From: Bryobacteraceae bacterium | GTDB lineage: Bacteria; Acidobacteriota; Terriglobia; Bryobacterales; Bryobacteraceae | NCBI GenBank assembly: GCA_025927575.1 | Contig: JAICLJ010000037.1 | Coordinates: 1 to 33,238 of the forward strand | Length of the DNA stretch: 33,238 bases | Reading direction: 5' to 3' | Shown here: positions 27,886 through 33,238 of the stretch, piece after piece | How positions within the stretch are numbered: position 1 is the first letter of the stretch | How the letters are laid out: the number at the start of each line of letters is the position of its first letter | The notes under the pieces: model-generated | What the model saw: only the letters and a program-made list of their open reading frames with translations | Told to the model about the DNA's origin: nothing | Database searches by the model: none | Position numbers and translations under genes: made by a program

Positions 27886-30674
27886 TGGACGCGCGTCAGG
27901 CCCGGCTGCGCGAGGTGGTAAACCACGCGGCGCACTTGCTTCCGATGCAGGGTCCTATCGGGGTCTTCATCCATCACAACACCCTGCACGCATTCCAGCA
28001 TTTACCTTTCGAAGAGGCCGTGATCGAGGCCGCTCAGATCTTCGGCGCTGAACCCTACATGGCCGAAGCCGCGTACCGCGCCGAGTTCGCACGCGGCCGC
28101 ATCCATCCGGAAGATATCGACGCGGTACTCAAAAGCGAACCCGACGCGATGGTTTTTCCGGGTCTCACCCGGCGCTCGCTGTGGCGAGCCATGATCACGC
28201 CGGGCGTAAGAGTGTTCGATGCAGCCACTATTATGTGGCGGGCCGAACAGGGGGATCTGGCGAGAGACTTCCGCCAGCCGGCGCTGCATGCGTTGTTTGC
28301 CGCCTGTTTCGCCCGTACTGTGGCACACGAGCAAGAGCCCGAGCCCGCGCGCTCCGTGGACGAGGTCATCCACCCATGGATGATCCGGTTGTGCGCCGTG
28401 TTCCTGGATCAGGGCATCGCCTATTGGTCCATGCCGAAACGCGAGTTGGGATTCTATCAAAGCGTCCGGGCGCTGCTGTCGCAGGGTGGTGGCATCTTCC
28501 CGAGATATCTAACTGGCTTGGATGAAGAGTTCCAGCGGCAGGCATGCCTCTCCTTCTCCGCATGCGACGCAGTGCTCGATTATCTCGATTCTCAGCATTT
28601 CCGCGAAGGCGACTGGCATAAGATCCTGCAGACCGAGCTGCTCGCCTTGCCGGGTTGGGCGGGATTGATGCGGAGGCTCGAAGAGGATCCGAGCCTTGCT
28701 CCTCACAAATCTCTGCCCTGTTCACTAGTGGACTTTCTGGCGGTGCGTTTGACCATGACCCGCGTCGCCTCACGCAGGAGCGCGGGGGAGTCCCATCCGC
28801 AAGAGAACCCGCTGAAGACTGAGGAAATGCGCCGCCTGAGCCGAACCGCTCGTGTGTACGACGCCGCCCGTGTTGTCTCTCTCTCCGCTGGCGAAGTACA
28901 AACGCTTTCCGGAGACGAGTGGGCCGCGTTCGTGAGCGAAGTGAAAGCCTCTAATGGCTGGGAGCGACGCCGCATCCTCCACCTTGCCTATGAGCGTTGG
29001 CATGAACGCCATGTCCTGGGCGGGTTGGCGAGCAATCGGAAGTATCGGGGCTTATCCGAAGTTCCATCGAGGCCTGCCGCGCAACTCTTCTTCTGCATTG
29101 ATGAGCGCGAGGAATCGATGCGGCGCGCGCTCGAAGAAGTAGACCCGGACTTAGAGACGTTCAGTGCGGCTGGGTTCTATGGCGTAGCGGTGAACTACAA
29201 GGGGATCGATGACCCGCATGGCGCCGCGTTTTGCCCGGTGACCGTGAAGCCTCGGCACACCGTTCTCGAGCGGCCGAAAGCGGAAGACAACGTATTGCAC
29301 GAAAGGCGCCGCCTGCGCAGACGGCTGGTCGGATGGCTGACGCAGAATTGGTTTGTGTCATCAAGGACGCTCATGCGCGGCTGGCTCTCGACGGCCACGC
29401 TTGGATTGCTGTCCTTGGTTCCGCTGATTGGTCAATTGCTCGCGCCCAGGCGTTACGCCCAACTTCGTGAACGGCTGAATAAGGCGTTCCTGCCCGAGCC
29501 GCGGACAGAGTTGGCATTCATGCGGAACACCGTTCAATCGCAAGAGGCGGTTGCGGGGCTGCTTCTCGGCTTCGCCGCTGAAGAAAAAGCTGCGATCGTG
29601 GCAGGCATTTTGGAGCCGGCTGGCTTAAAACGCGGCTTCGCGCGCATTGTGGTTGTCCTCGGCCACGGATCAACAAGTCTGAACAACCCGCACGAATCGG
29701 CGCACGATTGCGGAGCGTGCGGGGGACGCCGTGGCGGACCTAATGCGCGGCTCTTCGCAGCTATGGCGAACCGGCCCGAAGTGCGTCAGGCGCTGTGGCA
29801 GCAAGGCATCGAGATCCCGAACGATGTCTGGTTCATCGGCGGCTATCACGATAGTTGCAGCGATGACGTGGAACTATACGACGTCGATGCACTTCCCGCC
29901 ACGCATCGAATCGATCTGGAGCGCGTTCGCGGCTCGCTCGATAAGGCAAGAGCACGCAACGCGCAGGAACGCGCGCGCCGGTTTGAGCGGTGTCCGCCAA
30001 ATGCTTCGCCCGCTACCGCCCTCGCTCACGTAGAAGAGCGCAGCGAACATCTTGCCGAACCGCGGCCCGAGTATGGGCATTGCACGAACGCTTTTTGCGT
30101 GATCGGCAGGCGCAGCCTTACACGCGGGCTCTTTCTAGACAGGCGGTCATTTCTGGCTTCTTATGACGCGAACCAGGATCCTGATGACCAGAGCCTGGCG
30201 CAGGTGCTGGCCGCCGTTGTACCCGTCTGTGCAGGTATCAGTCTGGAATACTACTTCTCTTTTGTCGATAACTACCGGTACGGCTGCGGCACAAAATTGC
30301 CGCATAATATCACGGGCCTGGTGGGTGTGATGGACGGGCACGCGAGCGACTTGCGAACAGGATTGCCTTGGCAGATGGTTGAGATTCACGAGCCGGTGCG
30401 CGGGCTTTTTGCCGTTGAGACAACGCCGGAACGGCTTACAAAAGCCATCGCTGCAAGCGCTTCGCTAAAAGAGTTGGTAAAACACCGCTGGGTCCGTTTC
30501 GCAACCATCGATCCGGCATCGGGCCGCGTCCATGTCTGCAGAGACGCCGGCTTTGAGGAATTCAACGGGCCCGTAGAACGTCTGCCGGTAGTCTTCTCCT
30601 CTGCCGAGTGGCATCAAGGCAAGCTCGAACATCTCCCCATGTGTTGGATTGAAACTCAAGCGAAAGGCCTATAA
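27885..30674 (+). CDS. dabA: Inorganic carbon transporter subunit DabA (DUF2309/PF10070)
   Basis: Large peripheral subunit (929 residues) of a DAB/Mps-type complex that, with a membrane proton-translocating subunit, converts CO2 to bicarbonate vectorially inside the cell. The zinc site of the beta-carbonic-anhydrase-like fold is intact: FFCIDERE gives C404 and D406, LGHGSTS gives H594, and HDCGACGG gives C609. The His-to-Cys spacing of 15 and Cys-x-Asp are the same as in the characterised Halothiobacillus protein. The N-terminal signature PIGVFIHHNTLHAFQHL is also typical. A hydrophobic patch near the middle (TLGLLSLVPLIGQLL) may contact the membrane partner. The ATG at 27885 overlaps a mini-ORF stop; a TTG at 27864 is the alternative. 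The next gene follows after 3 bases. Confidence 0.93.
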   Translation: MDARQARLREVVNHAAHLLPMQGPIGVFIHHNTLHAFQHLPFEEAVIEAAQIFGAEPYMAEAAYRAEFARGRIHPEDIDAVLKSEPDAMVFPGLTRRSLWRAMITPGVRVFDAATIMWRAEQGDLARDFRQPALHALFAACFARTVAHEQEPEPARSVDEVIHPWMIRLCAVFLDQGIAYWSMPKRELGFYQSVRALLSQGGGIFPRYLTGLDEEFQRQACLSFSACDAVLDYLDSQHFREGDWHKILQTELLALPGWAGLMRRLEEDPSLAPHKSLPCSLVDFLAVRLTMTRVASRRSAGESHPQENPLKTEEMRRLSRTARVYDAARVVSLSAGEVQTLSGDEWAAFVSEVKASNGWERRRILHLAYERWHERHVLGGLASNRKYRGLSEVPSRPAAQLFFCIDEREESMRRALEEVDPDLETFSAAGFYGVAVNYKGIDDPHGAAFCPVTVKPRHTVLERPKAEDNVLHERRRLRRRLVGWLTQNWFVSSRTLMRGWLSTATLGLLSLVPLIGQLLAPRRYAQLRERLNKAFLPEPRTELAFMRNTVQSQEAVAGLLLGFAAEEKAAIVAGILEPAGLKRGFARIVVVLGHGSTSLNNPHESAHDCGACGGRRGGPNARLFAAMANRPEVRQALWQQGIEIPNDVWFIGGYHDSCSDDVELYDVDALPATHRIDLERVRGSLDKARARNAQERARRFERCPPNASPATALAHVEERSEHLAEPRPEYGHCTNAFCVIGRRSLTRGLFLDRRSFLASYDANQDPDDQSLAQVLAAVVPVCAGISLEYYFSFVDNYRYGCGTKLPHNITGLVGVMDGHASDLRTGLPWQMVEIHEPVRGLFAVETTPERLTKAIAASASLKELVKHRWVRFATIDPASGRVHVCRDAGFEEFNGPVERLPVVFSSAEWHQGKLEHLPMCWIETQAKGL

Positions 30675-30677
30675 ACA

Positions 30678-32012
30678 TTGGACCTGTCGCAAGCTCTCCT
30701 GCTCTTCGTTGTCCTGGCGCCCGGCGTGGTGTTCAGCGTTATATCCTTGCTCTGGCTGCTGGGCTGGGTTCCCAAAGAACGTGTCGTATCCGGCATAACC
30801 GGAATCGTGTTTGCGGCGTCCATTTTCGCGCTTGCGGCGATCATCTGGAACGTTGGCGCCGGTCCCGTCGTCATCAAATTCCGCGATTGGTTTGCCGTCG
30901 GCGAATACCACTTCCCGCTTGTCCTGATGGCGGACCGGCTTTCTCTGCCGTTCCTCGGCATGACGGTGGTTCTTTCGGGGCTCATCGGACAATTCTCGAC
31001 CACCTACCTGCATCGCGACCATGGATTTCTGCGTTTCTATCTGCTGCTGCTCCTTTTCGCGTTCGGATCCTTGCTCGCATTTGCCGCCGGTTCTTTCGAT
31101 TTGTTGATAGGCGGATGGGAAGTCGTCGGCATCACTTCAGTCCTGCTGGTCGCTTTCTTCGAGCAGCGGCCGGCGCCGGTCGAAAACGCTCTTCGCGTTT
31201 TCACCATTTATCGGGCCTCCGATATCGGTTTGCTCCTCGGCGTGTTCGCTATGCATCAATGGGCAGGCACCGCTTCGTTCGCTGGGGGATTCCCTCAGCT
31301 AACGGCAACGCGGGCAGCGGTCGTCGGTTTGCTTCTGCTGTTTGCGGCTGCCGGTAAGGCGGCGCAAGTTCCCTTCTCTGGCTGGCTTCCGCGCGCGATG
31401 GAGGGCCCCACGCCATCCAGCGCGATCTTTTACGGCGCTATCTCGATCCATGCCGGCGCCTATCTGTTGCTCCGCGCTCAGCCGCTTCTGGCCCATTCCG
31501 GACTGGCCTCCGCGCTGGTGATTCTTATTGGCGTATTGACGGCCATCCACGGCACCATCGTCGGCCGGGCAACAGCAGATGCGAAAACATCCCTCGCTTA
31601 CGCTTCGTTAACCCAGGTGGGTGTGATCTTCGTCGAGATTGGAATTGGCTGGGCGTGGATTGCCGTGCTCCACACGCTCGGGCACGCCACGGTTCGGACA
31701 CTGCAGTTCCTGCGCTCTCCTTCGATGCTTCATGATTATCATCAAATGCACTCTGCGGCCGGAGGTGAACTCGTGCAGACCGGAAAACATCTGCGAGCGT
31801 TCTTCCCGGAGCGTTTTCAATTGTGGCTCTACCGCTGGGCGCTCGATCGCGGTCATCTCGACACGATTCTCGATAGGCTTGTGGTCGACCCGCTCCTGTG
31901 GCTGTCGCGCATTTTTGCAAAGCTCGACGGCATTGCCTTCGGCGAGATCACGAAGAGGCATGAAGAACCGGCAATTTCTCTTCCGGTAGACGCCGGGGTG
32001 CGAGGCAACTGA
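30678..32012 (+). CDS. NuoL-like proton-antiporter subunit (DabB-like)
   Basis: Integral membrane protein of 444 residues with about 11-12 hydrophobic helices, from the Proton_antipo_M family shared by NuoL/M/N and Mrp antiporters. Diagnostic region: AAQVPFSGWLPRAMEGPTPS and IFYGAISIHAGAYLL, like NuoL's AMEGPTPVSALIH..TMVTAGVYLL. Another antiporter-like segment is VLHTLGHATVRTLQFLRSPS. It would use the proton gradient to drive DabA, as DabB/MpsA does. It starts at TTG, with AAAGG inside the 3' end of dabA as ribosome site. It is slightly shorter than usual DabB (about 500-550). The charged tail (RFQLWLYRWALDRG..) is like NuoL-type lateral helices. A second subunit gene follows, overlapping by one base (TGATG). 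Confidence 0.85.
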   Translation: MDLSQALLLFVVLAPGVVFSVISLLWLLGWVPKERVVSGITGIVFAASIFALAAIIWNVGAGPVVIKFRDWFAVGEYHFPLVLMADRLSLPFLGMTVVLSGLIGQFSTTYLHRDHGFLRFYLLLLLFAFGSLLAFAAGSFDLLIGGWEVVGITSVLLVAFFEQRPAPVENALRVFTIYRASDIGLLLGVFAMHQWAGTASFAGGFPQLTATRAAVVGLLLLFAAAGKAAQVPFSGWLPRAMEGPTPSSAIFYGAISIHAGAYLLLRAQPLLAHSGLASALVILIGVLTAIHGTIVGRATADAKTSLAYASLTQVGVIFVEIGIGWAWIAVLHTLGHATVRTLQFLRSPSMLHDYHQMHSAAGGELVQTGKHLRAFFPERFQLWLYRWALDRGHLDTILDRLVVDPLLWLSRIFAKLDGIAFGEITKRHEEPAISLPVDAGVRGN

Positions 32013-33238
32013 TGTCTGATCCTTCGTTGGTTCTTACCGTTGTTGCGATCTCAGTGCCTTGGTTCGCGGCGATCATGGCTGCAATTACGCAGCGTCAGGC
32101 GCGCGCGCTTGGCTTCAGCGCGTCGTTCATTTCCCTCGTCGCAAGCACGCTGCTGCTGAATACAACATCAGCGTCTGAATCGTTGAATGCGGCATTGATG
32201 GTCCTGTTCTCTTCCGTTACGCTTGGCGCGATACTTGTCTTACCGCGTCGCGACTGCAACTCCCCCACCATCGGCGGAATCCTCTTTCTGCTTGGATCGA
32301 CGCTGCTAGGCTACGCAACCGAGAACTTGCTTGTTCTGCTCGCTGCCTGGATTTTGACTACCGTGCCCTTCTATCTGCCGCGGTTGTTCCGTGCTCTGTG
32401 GCGGCCGCGCCTAAGCCTATTCATTTCGAGTCTGGCCCTCGCGCTGGCTATTGGCATCATTGCGGCGAGCGGCCATTCCTTAACGATCCACGAGTTGCGC
32501 GGAAAAAGTCCCGGTGGGATTGCCCCTTTTGCTCTCCTGGTGGTTGCTGTAGTTTTTCGCAAAGGAATCTGCCCTGCGCACGCCTGGGTGGCGGATGCCA
32601 TCGAGGGCGGCCCTGTGCTTCCCGCCGCTCTTCTGCTGAATGGCCATTTCGGCGCGCTGCTCGTGGCAAAGTTCATTGTGCCGGTGTTTCCTCATACAAT
32701 CCGCAATATTTTTCCCCTGCTTTCCGATCTCGCCCTGGCAACTGCGCTCTACGTCGCGATCCGTTCTCTGTCCGAGAATGCGCCGCGCCGGCTGATCGCA
32801 TTCCTCGCGCTCAGCCAGTCGGCATGTATTTTGGCTGGACTCGAAAGCCGGACGACGGAAGGAATCACCGGAGCGCTGGTTCACTGGATTGTGGTATCGG
32901 TCTCCACCATGGGACTGTTCGATGTCTTGCGATTGTTGGAGGTTCGTTTCGGCGAGAACCTGACCGCCGGCACCCATCTCGGTTTAGCCGGGCACGCTCC
33001 ACGGTTGGCGGTGTTCTTTCTTGTATTCGGTCTTGCGCTGGTCGGAATGCCCGGCACGCTTAGCTTCTGTTCACAAGATCTTTTGATTCATGGAACACTA
33101 CAGTCTCACCCGCAAACGGGACTACTGCTGCCCATAGCCATTGCCTTGAACGCTGTGAGCTTTTTCCGCTTGTTTACGCGGCTATTCCTCGGCAAGCGCC
33201 GTACAGGTTTCACGATCATAGCGGATGCCCTTCCGCGC
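32012..33238 (+). CDS. Second proton-antiporter-type membrane subunit (partial, 3' end cut)
   Basis: Open to the right edge, 409 codons visible. It reads MSDPSLVLTVVAISVPWF.. and has about 11 hydrophobic segments so far. The core motif PAHAWVADAIEGGPVLPAALL with a preceding FRKGICP parallels the PxHxWLPxAxxxAPxxxS of NuoM/NuoN-type Proton_antipo_M proteins; 'LVHWIVVSVSTMGLFDVL' is a later conserved-type segment. It overlaps the previous stop as TGATG, so the two are translationally coupled. The sequence differs strongly from the first subunit, so it is not a recent duplicate. Its presence makes the operon arsR-dabA-(NuoL-like)-(NuoM-like); whether both subunits work with DabA is an inference. 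Confidence 0.8.
   Translation, partial: MSDPSLVLTVVAISVPWFAAIMAAITQRQARALGFSASFISLVASTLLLNTTSASESLNAALMVLFSSVTLGAILVLPRRDCNSPTIGGILFLLGSTLLGYATENLLVLLAAWILTTVPFYLPRLFRALWRPRLSLFISSLALALAIGIIAASGHSLTIHELRGKSPGGIAPFALLVVAVVFRKGICPAHAWVADAIEGGPVLPAALLLNGHFGALLVAKFIVPVFPHTIRNIFPLLSDLALATALYVAIRSLSENAPRRLIAFLALSQSACILAGLESRTTEGITGALVHWIVVSVSTMGLFDVLRLLEVRFGENLTAGTHLGLAGHAPRLAVFFLVFGLALVGMPGTLSFCSQDLLIHGTLQSHPQTGLLLPIAIALNAVSFFRLFTRLFLGKRRTGFTIIADALPR

Noticed and set aside
1..33238. tRNA, rRNA, CRISPR arrays, insertion sequences, phage genes and attachment sites
   Set aside because: Looked for in all gaps and none recognised; the remnants show no transposase or terminal inverted repeats.

Overview
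The window reads as chromosomal DNA of a GC-rich, free-living heterotroph. The mix of a GH79-type lipoprotein, a large Tat-exported GH42-like enzyme, a Tat-exported sugar-isomerase-like protein and a DabA gene with two antiporter-like partners is what I would expect from a soil Acidobacteriota (Solibacter/Bryobacter-like). That assignment is an inference from gene content; there is no rRNA marker here.

Layout. 1-3439 (minus): the 5' part of a membrane-anchored PEGA-type protein, then a tightly overlapping dTDP-sugar operon transcribed rfbA-rfbC-rfbB. 3590-6467: a class II aldolase and an SDR oxidoreductase among gene remnants. 6457-9836: a GH79-like lipoprotein (minus) diverging from a CPA1 Na+/H+ antiporter (plus). 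10291-13405 (plus): an M20 amidohydrolase/TRIC-type channel pair, a hybrid of two gene stubs, and a YgiD-type dioxygenase. 13518-18860 (minus): a Ca2+-type P-ATPase, a frameshifted marC, and an mhqO-like dioxygenase with a broken mhqD-like hydrolase downstream. 19091-26006 (plus): an endonuclease/exonuclease/phosphatase remnant, an FGGY sugar kinase, the GH42-like protein and an MBL-fold hydrolase. 26061-27243 (minus): an esterase remnant and a TIM-barrel isomerase-like protein. 27473-33238 (plus): an ArsR-family regulator with its own inverted repeat, dabA, and two proton-antiporter-type membrane subunits, the last cut by the window edge.

Two themes stand out. First, the right end holds a DAB/Mps-type inorganic-carbon or bicarbonate uptake operon with an intact DabA zinc site, a cysteine-free ArsR regulator, a 12-codon linking mini-ORF and two antiporter subunits instead of the usual one. 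Second, most of the larger gaps between intact genes contain a recognisable decayed gene (about a dozen in 33 kb): ScyD/ScyE-like, SDR, GlxA-type regulator, histidine kinase, response regulator, HdeD, amidohydrolase, FMN reductase, MarC, MhqD, EEP nuclease, a Solibacter-type family and an esterase. The neighbouring long genes are cleanly open, so this looks like real decay of accessory genes, although indel errors could explain part of it (marC especially).

Family calls rest on motifs and remembered family sequences; no database search was run.
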